Part shown: one piece after another, positions 26,759 through 36,067 of the stretch | How the letters are laid out: every line of letters begins with the position of its first letter | How positions within the stretch are numbered: position 1 is the stretch's first letter | Assembly (NCBI GenBank): GCA_017441605.1 | Contig: JAFRXD010000049.1 | Span: 1-64,000, forward strand | Direction of reading: 5' to 3' | From: Thermoguttaceae bacterium | Lineage (GTDB): Bacteria > Planctomycetota > Planctomycetia > Pirellulales > Thermoguttaceae | DNA length: 64,000 nucleotides | Notes under the pieces: generated by a model | The model's input: the letters and a program-made list of their open reading frames with translations, nothing else | Told to the model about the DNA's origin: nothing | Database searches by the model: none | Translations under genes and position numbers: made by a program

Positions 26759-27220
26759 ATGGAAAAATTTAGATTTGAATCCCTTCTCAAAATCCGAGAG
26801 TCGGAACGCGACGAAAAAAAGAGCGCCTATTTGGAGGCTCAACGGCGGGTTCTCGACTCTCGAGAACTTGTAAAACAACGAGATCGAGCTCTGCGAGAAT
26901 GCCAAGAAGAAACGCGCGCTTCGAGAATTGGAGGGAATTATTCCGCCGACGACGCGAGAAACGCCAGGGTTTTTTCTAAACGTTTGCTTGACCTGAAAGA
27001 TGCGGCGGAGCGAGAACTTGTCCTAAAAATCGAGGAAGAGGAACGAAGACGCGAGGAATTTGATCTCGCGTTAAAAGAGTGCAAAATACTCCAAGCGCTC
27101 AAAGAAAAATGGGAGGAGCGCGACTCCGACGAAGAAAGAAGAAGCGCCGATAAAGAAATGGACGAACTTGCGACGCGACAAAAAGCCCTCGAGCGTCAGA
27201 AGTTCGTCCGCGATAATTAA
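26759..27220 (+). CDS. FliJ-like coiled-coil protein (possible flagellar export chaperone)
   Basis: A 153-residue, highly charged, almost wholly helical protein. MEKFRFESLLKIRESERDE matches the FliJ N-terminal pattern (F-x-F-x-x-L-L-x-x-R). The rest is a long coiled coil rich in E, R and K, ending in KEMDELATRQ, as in FliJ/YscO-type proteins that stimulate the flagellar ATPase FliI. No other flagellar gene is in the window, so the assignment is from fold pattern only; a generic coiled-coil protein is possible. The ATG at 26759 is chosen because the similarity starts there. Confidence 0.55.
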   Translation: MEKFRFESLLKIRESERDEKKSAYLEAQRRVLDSRELVKQRDRALRECQEETRASRIGGNYSADDARNARVFSKRLLDLKDAAERELVLKIEEEERRREEFDLALKECKILQALKEKWEERDSDEERRSADKEMDELATRQKALERQKFVRDN

Positions 27221-27245
27221 AATGATTAGTCCGGCGCCTCTTTCT

Positions 27246-27749
27246 TTAAGAGTCAAATTCTAGGTCGTCCAACGTCAAATTGGAATAATCGGCTCCCTGA
27301 CCCGATTCAAGCTCTTCCAAAGTCGCGCCCTCTTGACGCTTGATTTCCCACGTCTTAGGCAACGACCGTACTTGTTTCGCCACGCCGGCCCGTTCGAGAA
27401 GAGACTTTTCAAAAATGTTGGTCTCTAGATAATCGGGGGGGACTTCGCCCTGCGCCCCGTTTTTCACCGGATCGTAACGCAAAATAAACTCGTGTTTCGC
27501 GAAAGCGATGCGTCCGTTGGGATCGACTCGCATATCCTGCGTCCTCATCCCGCCGACCGTCGTGCCGTTCGTGCTGCCAAGGTCGAGCGCGTACCAATAT
27601 CCGTTGGACAAAACGAGACGGCAATGCTGCGAGGAAACGTTTGAAAAACGCAATACGACGTCGCATTTCTCATTGCGCCCAACAATCAACTCGCGCTTGC
27701 GAAGAGGAATATCGTCTCCTCCTCGCAATGGTTCTAATATCCCGAACAT
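27246..27749 (-). CDS. FHA domain protein
   Basis: A 167-residue cytoplasmic protein with one N-terminal forkhead-associated phosphothreonine-binding domain. Visible landmarks are LIVGRNEKCDVVL (G-R), SNVSSQHCRL (S-x-x-H), YWYALDLGSTNGTTVGG (the N-G-T turn), and KHEFILRYDP closing the sandwich. The remaining ~70 residues are polar and of unknown role. It likely reads Ser/Thr kinase signalling, abundant in planctomycetes. The ATG at 27749 is favoured by a GAGGA site 8 bases upstream and a good promoter further up. It converges on the FliJ-like gene. Confidence 0.87.
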   Translation of the reverse strand: MFGILEPLRGGDDIPLRKRELIVGRNEKCDVVLRFSNVSSQHCRLVLSNGYWYALDLGSTNGTTVGGMRTQDMRVDPNGRIAFAKHEFILRYDPVKNGAQGEVPPDYLETNIFEKSLLERAGVAKQVRSLPKTWEIKRQEGATLEELESGQGADYSNLTLDDLEFDS

Positions 27750-27814
27750 CAAGGTTATCCTCGTATCAAAATCGACGCGCCTTTCGCGCGTCCGCAAACC
27801 TAACGCACCCGCGT

Positions 27815-27843
27815 ATTATATCTCCGTCGAACGTTTCGTCCAA
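27815..27843 (-). promoter_or_regulatory. Strong sigma-70 type promoter for the FHA gene
   Basis: On the minus strand TTGGAC (27843-27838) and TATAAT (27820-27815) are 17 bases apart. This predicts a leader of about 60 bases before the ATG at 27749 and supports the shorter start. Confidence 0.7.
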
Positions 27844-27954
27844 GGAGACGTTCCAAAAAAGAGGATATTTCTTCATTGGAAATAAACGACAAAATTAGAT
27901 TATTCGACCTCGCGAACGTTCCCCAAAAAGCTAAAAGAAACAAATCGCGATCCC

Positions 27955-27982
27955 TTGCCCGATTCGAAAAAAGAGGTATCAT
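27955..27982 (+). promoter_or_regulatory. Putative promoter for ilvB
   Basis: TTGCCC (27955-27960), 16 bases, then TATCAT (27977-27982), about 70 bases before the ATG at 28054. If correct, the longer in-frame start at 27955 cannot be used. Confidence 0.45.
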
Positions 27983-28053
27983 TAGGGTTTCCTTTTGCGC
28001 AAATCGGAGAAAAAGCGCCCGTTCCGGCGCCCGGCCAATTTGGAGAGTTTGAT

Positions 28054-29856
28054 ATGACCGACAACCCCGCTAATACTAATGCGATGAACACTATGACGTC
28101 GGGAGCCGACGTTGTCGTTAAAACGTTAATTCGTTGCGGGGTCACCGATGTTTTCGGTTATCCCGGCGGCGCGACAATCCCCCTTCACCAGGCGTTCTCC
28201 CGTCATCGCGATGAAATTAGAGTGATCTTGCCGCGACACGAGCAGGGTGGCGGATTTGCCGCCCAGGGATACGCCAGAGCGACGGGAAAGGTCGGAGTCT
28301 GCGTTACGACGAGCGGTCCGGGCGCCACCAATATCATCACCGCGATCGACGACGCCAAATTGGACAGCGTCCCTATCGTCATCATCACGGGTCAGGTCAA
28401 TTTGAACGCGATTGGCGCCGATTCGTTTCAAGAGACTCCTATCACAGAAGTCTGCCGTTGCATCACGAAGCATCACTATCTCGTCGATAAGACGAGCGAT
28501 TTGGCGCGAATCGTCGCGGAGGCTATTTTCGTCGCGAAATCCGGGCGTCCGGGACCGGTTCTTATCGATATACCGAAGAACGTGCTGGTAAGCCAATGCT
28601 ACCCCAACTACGACGAAGAGTTTAACCTCCCGGGATACGAGGAAGCGAATCCGCCAAAGCTCGACCGAAAGGTGTTCGACGAGATAGTGGATCTCATTAA
28701 CGCGGCAAAACACCCAATGATCCTTTCGGGCGGGGGCGTTGTCGCGGCGGACGCGTCCGATCGGTTGTTGAAAATTGTTGAGATGACTGGCGTTCCCGTC
28801 GCCACCACGATGCCGGGACTGTCTAGTTTTCCAAGGGACAATCCGAACTCTGTTGGAATGGCGGGTATGCACGGGACTTTCTGCGCGAACAACGCTCTGC
28901 GATCCTGCGACCTCTTGCTCGTCTTCGGCGCTAGATTTAGCGATAGAGTAGCCGCGGTGCCGGAGAAATTCGCCCCAACGGCAAAGGTCGTTCATTTCGA
29001 CGTGGATCCTTCCGAATTCAATAAGGTTAAAAAAGTTAAAACCACTGTTCTGGGCGACCTAAAAGACACGCTGGACGCGCTTATTGCGTCCCTTGAAACG
29101 AAGGGGGTTCCCGCCGACCTTACCTCGTGGAAAAAACAAATTGCCGAGTGGGACAAACTGCATCCAGTGTGTTACCGGCTCGCCGAAGTGGAACAACGCG
29201 AGGATCTTATTATTCCTCAAATCGCCATTGAAGAACTTTCAAAAGCGACTAAGGACTTGGACGTCGTGATTACGACGGGCGTTGGACAGCACCAGCTCTG
29301 GACGACTCTCTTTTATCGTTTCAACAAGCCGAGAACTTGGTTGTCGAGTTGTGGGCTAGGCACGATGGGATTCGGTTTGCCCGCCGCTATGGGCGCTAAA
29401 GTGGCTCGACCTGAAGCGACAGTTATCGCGATCGAAGGCGACGGTAGTTTGCAGATGAACATCCAAGAAATGGCGACTTGCGTCACGGAGCATATTCCCG
29501 TTAAGCTCTTGCTCGTTAATAATCAACATCTCGGAAACGTCGTCCAATGGGAGGACATGTTCTTCCATCGAAATCGCGCCAACACTTACTTAGGCGATAT
29601 CGACGATCCCGAGAACTTTGGCAAGGGGGACGGATTCCACTTGACAAAGCGCTATCCAGACTATGTGGCCATCGCCAAAGGATATGGATGGGACGCGATC
29701 GCGGTGGAAAAGCGCTCGGAATATCCCGAGGCGCTCGATCGAATGCTCAAGTCCAAGGGGCCCTTTATGATCGATTTGCGGATCCCGTACTGCGGACACG
29801 TCTTACCGATGATTCCGCCGGGTTGCACAGTCGACGATATTGAGACGGTCGATTAG
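28054..29856 (+). CDS. ilvB: Acetolactate synthase, large (catalytic) subunit
   Basis: A cytoplasmic ThDP enzyme making acetolactate or acetohydroxybutyrate, the first common step of branched-chain amino acid synthesis. The 600-residue product shows the N-terminal pyrimidine-binding domain with GYPGGATIPLHQAF and the catalytic glutamate in LPRHEQGGGFAAQGYARATG. The central FAD-type domain and the C-terminal ThDP motif follow (GDGSLQMNIQEMATC to VNNQHLGNVVQWEDMFF). It ends HVLPMIPPG, typical of IlvB. A TTGGAGAG ribosome site precedes ATG 28054. No small regulatory subunit (ilvN) gene is adjacent; the gene is followed by a terminator. Confidence 0.94.
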   Translation: MTDNPANTNAMNTMTSGADVVVKTLIRCGVTDVFGYPGGATIPLHQAFSRHRDEIRVILPRHEQGGGFAAQGYARATGKVGVCVTTSGPGATNIITAIDDAKLDSVPIVIITGQVNLNAIGADSFQETPITEVCRCITKHHYLVDKTSDLARIVAEAIFVAKSGRPGPVLIDIPKNVLVSQCYPNYDEEFNLPGYEEANPPKLDRKVFDEIVDLINAAKHPMILSGGGVVAADASDRLLKIVEMTGVPVATTMPGLSSFPRDNPNSVGMAGMHGTFCANNALRSCDLLLVFGARFSDRVAAVPEKFAPTAKVVHFDVDPSEFNKVKKVKTTVLGDLKDTLDALIASLETKGVPADLTSWKKQIAEWDKLHPVCYRLAEVEQREDLIIPQIAIEELSKATKDLDVVITTGVGQHQLWTTLFYRFNKPRTWLSSCGLGTMGFGLPAAMGAKVARPEATVIAIEGDGSLQMNIQEMATCVTEHIPVKLLLVNNQHLGNVVQWEDMFFHRNRANTYLGDIDDPENFGKGDGFHLTKRYPDYVAIAKGYGWDAIAVEKRSEYPEALDRMLKSKGPFMIDLRIPYCGHVLPMIPPGCTVDDIETVD

Positions 29857-29879
29857 TCGAATCCTACATTAACGAAGTA

Positions 29880-29917
29880 AAACGCCCTCCTCGATCCGAA
29901 GTCGAGGGGGGCGTTTC
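29880..29917. terminator. Bidirectional Rho-independent terminator after ilvB
   Basis: AAACGCCCTCCTCGA (29880-29894) pairs with TCGAGGGGGGCGTTT (29902-29916; one G-T position when read on the plus strand), followed by CTTATTT. It separates convergent ilvB and the FAD oxidoreductase gene. Confidence 0.85.
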
Positions 29918-29963
29918 TTATTTGCGATCCGTTTTTCCCTTAAAAGATCAAATACCTTGAGAC

Positions 29964-31448
29964 CTATCGGTCGCTCGGTTCCTTCGTCTTTCCGAAAAGA
30001 ACGCGGGATCCCGATTTATCTTTAGCGATAGACTCGCGCTCGACTCCAAGTTCTCGGGACAATATCTCCAAAACCCTAGGTCCGCAGAACCCTCCTTGGC
30101 ATCGACCGCTACCGGGACGGCAACGCCTCTTGACTCCGTCGAGCGTCGTCGCGCCAAGAGGGCGGCGGATCGATTCCACGATCTCCCCTTCGGTTACCTG
30201 CTCGCAGCGACAGATTACGCGACCAAAACGAGGATCTTGGGCGACCAACGCGGCCTTCTCTTCGGCGCTCAATTCGGCGAAACGGATTTGCTTTCGATAA
30301 GGATTGAAATTTGAGTTCTCTTTTAACTCCAAACCGGCGTTCGCCAACAATTCGACCGCGTATTTCGCGATCGCGGGCGAAGACGTCAAGCCGGGCGATT
30401 TTATCCCGGCAAGGTTGACCATTCCCGAAACGTCGGGATCAAGCTCTATGATAAAATCTTTTCCGCTTGGAAGCGCGCGCAGTCCGGCAAAATTTCTGAT
30501 TGAGTCGCGGAAATCGACCTTGTCGCTCAAAAGAGTCGACGTCTTTCGAACAAAGTCGAGCCCTTTCCGCGAAGTCGAAAAATCCTCCTTATCGTCGCCG
30601 TCTTGCGCGTCCGGTCCGACAAGAAGATTACCGTGCACGGTGGGCGATATAAGAACCCCTTTGCCCAACTTGGACGGACACATAAAAATGGTGCGATCCA
30701 CCAAATTTCCCTGACGTTTGTCGAGAATATAATACTCCCCTTTCCTCGGAGTGACGGAAAAACGCTCCTTTCCTATCAAACGCTGAACCGAATCGGAATA
30801 TATCCCCGCCGCGTTCACTATAAATCGCGACGTTAACGACGAACCGTTGGAAAAAAACAAACGGAAGAATCCCTCGCGCTTCGAGTCCTGCAAAGGAGAT
30901 CCGTCCTCGGCGATCTTTTCGATTTTTATCACTTCGGAATTAAGAAAAACTTCGCCGCCATTGATAACCCCGCTCTCGGCCAAAGCGGTGGTAAATTCGT
31001 AGGATCCCACGATTCCACCGGTCGGCGCGAGAAGCGCGCCGCATATCGACGGCTGAAGATTCGGCTCAAGTTGACGAACCGCGGCGGAGTCTATAATTTC
31101 CAGTCCTTCGACCCCGTTTTTAACGCCGTTCTCGTAAAGAAAACGAAGCTGGGAAAGATCTTCCTCGCAAAGCGCGACGATCAAAGACCCGTTTTGACGA
31201 TAAGGAACGGAAAGCTCTTCGCAAAGTTTTGGATAGAGCCGATTCCCCTCGACGTTGAACCGAGCCAACATTGTCCCGTTCGGGGGATCGTAGCCGGCGT
31301 AAACGATCGCGGAATTTGCCCGCGACGAACCGAGCGCAACGTCGTTCTCTTTTTCGATCAACGCCGTTTTGAGATTGTACTTGCCCAACTCGTAAAAAAG
31401 AGCCGAACCTACCACTCCGGCTCCTATGATTGCAACGTCGTAAGTCAT
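29964..31448 (-). CDS. GlpA-like FAD-dependent oxidoreductase with C-terminal BFD-type [2Fe-2S] domain
   Basis: The 494-residue product begins DVAIIGAGVVGSALFYELGKY (FAD Rossmann fold, DAO/GlpA superfamily). It continues with SSRANSAIVYAGYDPPNGT, FIVNAAGIYSD, and the family's ISPTVHGNLLVGPDAQ. Residues ~405-460 form a bacterioferritin-ferredoxin-like domain: VICRCEQVTEGEIVESI followed by RRCRPGSGRCQGGFCGP, with four cysteines to bind a [2Fe-2S] cluster. This architecture matches anaerobic glycerol-3-phosphate dehydrogenase-like and related 2-hydroxyacid oxidoreductases; the substrate is not fixed by sequence. ATG at 31448 is preferred over the TTG two codons upstream. Confidence 0.85.
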   Translation of the reverse strand: MTYDVAIIGAGVVGSALFYELGKYNLKTALIEKENDVALGSSRANSAIVYAGYDPPNGTMLARFNVEGNRLYPKLCEELSVPYRQNGSLIVALCEEDLSQLRFLYENGVKNGVEGLEIIDSAAVRQLEPNLQPSICGALLAPTGGIVGSYEFTTALAESGVINGGEVFLNSEVIKIEKIAEDGSPLQDSKREGFFRLFFSNGSSLTSRFIVNAAGIYSDSVQRLIGKERFSVTPRKGEYYILDKRQGNLVDRTIFMCPSKLGKGVLISPTVHGNLLVGPDAQDGDDKEDFSTSRKGLDFVRKTSTLLSDKVDFRDSIRNFAGLRALPSGKDFIIELDPDVSGMVNLAGIKSPGLTSSPAIAKYAVELLANAGLELKENSNFNPYRKQIRFAELSAEEKAALVAQDPRFGRVICRCEQVTEGEIVESIRRPLGATTLDGVKRRCRPGSGRCQGGFCGPRVLEILSRELGVERESIAKDKSGSRVLFGKTKEPSDR

Positions 31449-31576
31449 TATCAATTTCGTCTTATCAAAAGCGATCCGGTCGCCAATTCCAATGCTAACA
31501 ACGCAAAAGGGACCTAACTACCTATAAATCTACGCCGCGCTAGATTCGTTTAGCGCGCGAGGAATAAACAAAAGGG

Positions 31577-33760
31577 TCATCGACCGTTTCGACGCGCGGA
31601 TACTTTTGATTTCATCGCGTCGGAAGTAACCCCCATTTCGCCGACCGGCAATGAACGATATCCCTCGTTTATCAGTCGCGAATCCTCTTTGAGGCGATAA
31701 TCGCCGGTCGAAGCGTCGACAAATAAACTGCCGTCGTCTTCTTCCGCGACAAAATTACGCTCCATCTTCAAAAGCGGACGAGCTTTCGCTTCAATCGTGT
31801 CTCCCTGCCACTGTCCGGAGCGATTAACGTCCCAAAAACCGCCCGCGCAAATATTTCCGCACACTTCGTTCCCCTCGGGCAATCTCGGCGAACTCCCCTC
31901 GGCTAAAATGGAAGCGAGCTTGGGATAGCGCTCGGAATAAGGGGGTTGATCGTATTTAATTCCCGATATGGTCCCCTTCTCGTTCGCTTCGTTTAGCCAA
32001 CCGTCGATGTGATCGCCGGCCCATCCGTCCCCTCGAGCGTCAATGTGTAAAGCGGGCTTACAATCGACGAAAACGTTGTCGTTAATTTTGCAGTCGCGAC
32101 CGCCGCCTATAAAAGCGGCTCTCGTTACGTTAACGAATAGGTTGCCCACTATGTCCGCGGAGGAAAACATATCGTCCAAATAAATCCCGACGCAACCGTT
32201 GTTTCTGAACCCGGAAATATCGTGGAGATAATTATTGCGAAGAACGTTGCCGCGCATCGTCCAATTGCGCCCCGTGTACACAGCGCCCGCGTCGTTCGAC
32301 TCGAGACATACGTTGTCTATCTCGTTGAACTCGATAACATGGTCGTTGCCGGAAAAACCAATCCCCATATGGGGCGCGTTTTCGATTAGATTATGCGAAA
32401 CCAACGCCCCGACGCCCGAGACGGAAATCCCCGGCGCGTAAACGCGTTGCACTCTAGCGTAATCGTGAACGTAGTTCTGCGCGATCCGATTTTCTCCGGA
32501 TCGAAGAGTCGCGCGATCGCCGCCGGATACGGAAATACCTCCGCGGCCTAAATTCCATAATTCGCATTCCGAAACGCGACAGCGCTCGCCGTTTATCGCT
32601 ACTCCGGAGCCGCCGCAGTTACTGATGGCGCAGTTGGCTATGACAACCGAGCGAGACGTCCCTTTGCCCAAAACGGCGTCCCCGCGCGCTCCGCACATTT
32701 CAAAACCGCTCCACTCCGCGTTTTGAACGTTGTCCAACTCTAATAAGTTGGGCGCGCGAGTCAGCATAAAATCACCGTCTTTCCATTCCTCGTTCAGGGG
32801 GAAAGCGTACAACTTCTTAGATTCGCGATCTATATAATACTCGCCGGGCGCGTCCAATTCCCGCAACGCGTTGAAGAGATAAAACCACTGTCCCGCTCGA
32901 TACCCGTAAACGTGGAACGGCTCGTCAAGAACGAGGCGTTTTTTCTCCGGGTCGATTGATATGACGGGTTGATCCTGCGAACTCCAATCCCAAAACCAAT
33001 ATCCTCTCGCCCAAAGATCTTTTTCGTCGGAACAATTGGCTATTTCCTCGTCGTCGAAGTAAAAGACGCCTTCCCGAATCCCCTTCGTTCCGCGGACGTC
33101 CACTTCGGTTGTTCCGTCGCTCTCGAGCGCGACAATTTTGACAAAATCCTCGTTTGGGTAGCGACAAACGCGCATCGGGCGCCCTTGAAAAAAGAGTTCG
33201 GGACCGTCCTTCGCCGTTCCCAAGTCGAGATCCTCGCGCTCGGACAAATCAAAAACGACTATTTTGTCGCGAACTCCAAACTTCAATTTGTCTAGAACGC
33301 GTTCGTCGGAAACTTTCCGAGCTCCCGTCAGAAAAATCCCGCCGTTGACTTGAACCGATTCGCCGGGAGCGGAACGCCAAATAACGGGGTGTTCGTCGTC
33401 AAAACCGCCGTCCTCGCTCGTTAAATTGAGTCCGTTTGGAAGATCGTAACGTCCGGAAAAAACCTCGACGGTAATCGTTCGAGGCTCCGTCAAGTTCCCC
33501 TTCGCTTCTCGAACGGCGTCCTTGGCGCGTTCAAATGACGCGAAAGGACCGTCGGTTCTTTCTGAATTAGGAATCGCGAGAGCGCCGGACCAGGAATCGG
33601 ATCCCTCGGAGGACACGAAAAAACGAACGTCTCGATCCCGAGACGCGCTTTCGGAAGAGAAACAAACGGAACTCGTCAAGAGAAAAAAGACGAGCGCGCT
33701 CGCGAGCGCGCGATAATCGCGATCGTCTCTCGATTCTTGACGGAACTTTATTTGGCGCAT
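31577..33760 (-). CDS. Secreted right-handed beta-helix protein (possibly GH141- or lyase-like)
   Basis: A 727-residue protein with an N-terminal signal segment (RALASALVFFLLTSSVCFSSE). Residues ~45-100 show the pattern VRFFVSSEGSDSWSGAL...GPFASFERAKDAVREAK, which opens many beta-helix polysaccharide-active enzymes including GH141 and some lyases. A jelly-like segment is followed by a long run of beta-helix coils (SVVIANCAISNCGGSGVAING, LVSHNLIENAPHMGIGFSGN, DIVGNLFVNVTRAAFIGGG). ATG 33760 is chosen over 33844 because the upstream part is charged and precedes no signal. Substrate and reaction remain open; pectin side chains are plausible given the GH78 and GH127-like genes nearby. Confidence 0.82.
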   Translation of the reverse strand: MRQIKFRQESRDDRDYRALASALVFFLLTSSVCFSSESASRDRDVRFFVSSEGSDSWSGALAIPNSERTDGPFASFERAKDAVREAKGNLTEPRTITVEVFSGRYDLPNGLNLTSEDGGFDDEHPVIWRSAPGESVQVNGGIFLTGARKVSDERVLDKLKFGVRDKIVVFDLSEREDLDLGTAKDGPELFFQGRPMRVCRYPNEDFVKIVALESDGTTEVDVRGTKGIREGVFYFDDEEIANCSDEKDLWARGYWFWDWSSQDQPVISIDPEKKRLVLDEPFHVYGYRAGQWFYLFNALRELDAPGEYYIDRESKKLYAFPLNEEWKDGDFMLTRAPNLLELDNVQNAEWSGFEMCGARGDAVLGKGTSRSVVIANCAISNCGGSGVAINGERCRVSECELWNLGRGGISVSGGDRATLRSGENRIAQNYVHDYARVQRVYAPGISVSGVGALVSHNLIENAPHMGIGFSGNDHVIEFNEIDNVCLESNDAGAVYTGRNWTMRGNVLRNNYLHDISGFRNNGCVGIYLDDMFSSADIVGNLFVNVTRAAFIGGGRDCKINDNVFVDCKPALHIDARGDGWAGDHIDGWLNEANEKGTISGIKYDQPPYSERYPKLASILAEGSSPRLPEGNEVCGNICAGGFWDVNRSGQWQGDTIEAKARPLLKMERNFVAEEDDGSLFVDASTGDYRLKEDSRLINEGYRSLPVGEMGVTSDAMKSKVSARRNGR

Positions 33761-33857
33761 TGTTGATCCAATACTGAAAAAGTCGGCGCGATTGGAGCGC
33801 GCCGAGCGACGTTTATCGGATTTTGACGCGAAACCGAACCGCAAAGCGTCCGCCTCT

Positions 33858-33885
33858 ATGGTACGAGCTTATTTTTAAAAGTCAA
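33858..33885 (-). promoter_or_regulatory. Putative promoter for the beta-helix gene
   Basis: On the minus strand TTGACT (33885-33880) and TACCAT (33863-33858) are 16 bases apart, giving a leader of roughly 90 bases to the ATG at 33760. Confidence 0.45.
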
Positions 33886-33927
33886 GAAAAGACGCGACAT
33901 TTTAGAGAATAGATCGCTTGGTTAATA

Positions 33928-33965
33928 AAAAAAACGACCCCCCGTAACGGAGGATCGTTTTTCTG
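33928..33965 (-). terminator. Rho-independent terminator after the Wza-like gene
   Basis: A 14-bp stem AAAACGAYCCYCCG / CGGRGGRTCGTTTT closes on a TAA/TTA loop. Two positions are G-T wobbles only when read on the minus strand (they are C-A mismatches on plus), so it fits transcripts of the minus-strand export gene ending at 34064. It is followed by a T-rich tail on that strand. Confidence 0.8.
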
Positions 33966-34063
33966 CGAGTCTCGAGTTTCACCCGCCGCGTCGCCCTCAA
34001 AACGGACGAGCAACGCGTCGTCCGTTTCAAGTTGTTCAACTTCGTCGTTCGGAACTCAAATCC

Positions 34064-35371
34064 TTATTTGAAGTCCTGAGGAGTGATACGGAGGTTGATC
34101 ATATTGTAGAAGATGTTGAACCAAAGTTCCGCGGAGGTGTACTCCACAATAATGACGTCGTTAGGCTCGATCAGGATGCGCTGCGAAGGATCTCGGAGCA
34201 ATTCGCGTTGTCGAATCTGGATGGCGTACTGCCTTCCGTTGACTTCGCGAAGCACGAGGATACGGCTCGCGGGCAAGATGCTGCCAACTTTACCGTTGGT
34301 ACCGGAAGGAGTGGCTCCCGCCGAAGCCCCGACCGTGCCGCCGGCCGTCGCGATCGCGCCCATTACGTCGAGATCGTAGTCGCGAGGAATCGGGTACACC
34401 CCGCCTTTCAGAAGACCGCCGGTGTAAAACACCTCGGCTTCGCGAGATTGGATGTAAACAACGTCGCCGTCGTACAAAGTCACGTCTTCGGAGGTCAATT
34501 GGGGCGGTTCCTCGTTCGGGGCGACCCGAAGCGGGATGCGAAGGACGCCGAGATCGGAGTTAAGATTGTTGATCTCGCCCGACTCGTTGTACCGACGAGC
34601 AACCTCGCTCATCGCGTACCCGTCCTTGTCCATGTAGTCCTTGTTGCTGAACTCGTCGCTATACGCCTTGCGGAGAATGACGACTTCGTTCTTCGCGTTT
34701 AAACCGGGAAGACCGCCGGTCAAGCTCAACGCTTCCAAAATGTCGTTTCGATAGGCGGGCAATTCCAAAGTTCTGGCAGTGCCTCGGGCAATTCCGCCCA
34801 TATAGGCGGCGCCCTTGCCCGTGCCGCTTTGACTATTGGATCGCTGGTCGTCGCTCGTCACGTCTTCGCGAATAACCGTTACGTGGTAGGTGCGAGGCTT
34901 GATCAAAGAAACCGAGATGTTCGCGTCGGTGCGGACTATTTCGCGCTTCAACGTGTAGGCGGCTCGAATAGCCTCTTCGGCTTGGATCAGCGTCATTCCC
35001 TCGACATAAATCGGCTCGGGCAACATCGGAAGCGACAGCGTGCCGTCCGAACGAACCATATAGGGATAACCGGACGCGGGACGATCCTTGTCCGAACCTA
35101 TATTGTGGATGGGAGGGGCGTCCTCGGGATTCCCCGTGATACCGGCAATGTAGATGCCCAACACGTCGTTGGGACCCAATAGCTCCTCGGCCGGCTTGTC
35201 CATCCGCAACTTAACGAAGTTGATTTGCTCCATTTCCTCGCGAACGCCGCCTTGACTCTTATTTCTAAAATATCGAGGCGATACGGTCTCGCTGTTGGGG
35301 ATGCTTAAGCAACCGCCAGCGGTGGCGCAAACCAATAAACACGCTAAGAACGTCTTTATTGTTTTTCTCAT
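34064..35371 (-). CDS. Outer-membrane polysaccharide export lipoprotein, Wza-like (poly-export and SLBB domains)
   Basis: A 435-residue lipoprotein. The leader KTIKTFLACLLVCATAGGC has a lipobox with the acylated Cys at residue 21. The poly-export domain (residues ~60-180) carries ELLGPNDVLGIYIAGITG and MVRSDGTLSLPMLPEPIYVEGMTLIQAEEAIRAAY. SLBB-type beta-grasp parts follow, with LSLTGGLPGLNAKNEVVILRK, YDGDVVYIQSREAEVFYTGGLLKGGVYPIPRDYDLDVMGAIATAGG, and LIEPNDVIIVEYT. It would form the export channel for a surface polysaccharide, possibly that made by the GT4/ligase operon, though the two are 24 kb apart. An AAGGACA site lies before the ATG. Confidence 0.9.
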   Translation of the reverse strand: MRKTIKTFLACLLVCATAGGCLSIPNSETVSPRYFRNKSQGGVREEMEQINFVKLRMDKPAEELLGPNDVLGIYIAGITGNPEDAPPIHNIGSDKDRPASGYPYMVRSDGTLSLPMLPEPIYVEGMTLIQAEEAIRAAYTLKREIVRTDANISVSLIKPRTYHVTVIREDVTSDDQRSNSQSGTGKGAAYMGGIARGTARTLELPAYRNDILEALSLTGGLPGLNAKNEVVILRKAYSDEFSNKDYMDKDGYAMSEVARRYNESGEINNLNSDLGVLRIPLRVAPNEEPPQLTSEDVTLYDGDVVYIQSREAEVFYTGGLLKGGVYPIPRDYDLDVMGAIATAGGTVGASAGATPSGTNGKVGSILPASRILVLREVNGRQYAIQIRQRELLRDPSQRILIEPNDVIIVEYTSAELWFNIFYNMINLRITPQDFK

Positions 35372-36067
35372 TTCTATGTGTCCTTACATCTCTACCGAAC
35401 GAACGCGGCTCAATTGAAACCGAGCCAATTCCTCGTCCAAACGGTTCGCCGCGGAGTCCGAAACGCTCCCGCGTCGAACGGACGCTTGAATCCTCGCGTC
35501 CTACCGCTCGCTTTTGCTCCGGCTCTAACAGCGTTGCAATTTACCGGGGCAACGGATCGAACGATGCGTCTGGAAAATGAGAACTCGAAAATGGTCTTCC
35601 GAATTCAAGAACCCGCGCGAAAACGCGCCTACGCTCTTTCTCTCGGTCTTACTATCGACATTGGAACGTTCCCCTCTTTAAGAAAACGCCCAAAATATGT
35701 CGATCCGAAAGACCCGCGCGCCTACCGCGCTCTTTACGAGAGGCGGTGCGAGCGCTGTCCATTACTTCATTTTTCGAACATTCCGATTTGAAACTACAAG
35801 AAAAATTTTAAAATTTCTCAATTAATAAATATTCAACAGAATCTTCGCACACCCCCTATTTTTACATTTGAACAAATTTCAAGGAACGCTTCGCTCAGGT
35901 TCGAACGCAAAGAAACGCTCCGATCCCGACGACAACTAACAAGGCTTGACAAAACCGGCTAATTTCGTTAAAAGTTCCCGGTCGTTAAGAGGCTGCGTCG
36001 CGCCTTTGCGCGACCTATCGCCAGCGTTCCCGAAGGAGCGCGCCGGTCGTTATGAAAGAACGAAAAA
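35372..36067. other. ~700-base non-coding region with AT-rich palindrome, upstream of the divergent Wza-like and peptidase genes
   Basis: No gene with recognisable features. A 137-codon plus frame (35378-35791) reads through it but looks like chance. The segment 35795-35885 is strikingly AT-rich compared with the window. It contains a perfect 14-base palindrome AAATTTTAAAATTT (35803-35816) and an inverted repeat TTGAA-5-TTCAA near 35870. These lie about 430 bases upstream of the Wza-like gene and could be a regulator site or UP-element-like DNA; this is inference. Confidence 0.5.
35946..35974 (+). promoter_or_regulatory. Putative promoter for the peptidase gene
   Basis: A perfect TTGACA (35946-35951) lies 17 bases before TAAAAG (35969-35974), a weak -10. 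It is about 95 bases before the ATG at 36068. Confidence 0.4.

Noticed and set aside
35378..35791. 137-codon plus-strand frame in the non-coding region upstream of the Wza-like gene
   Set aside because: Low-complexity translation, no ribosome site, and it overlaps the leader and start region of the divergent lipoprotein gene.
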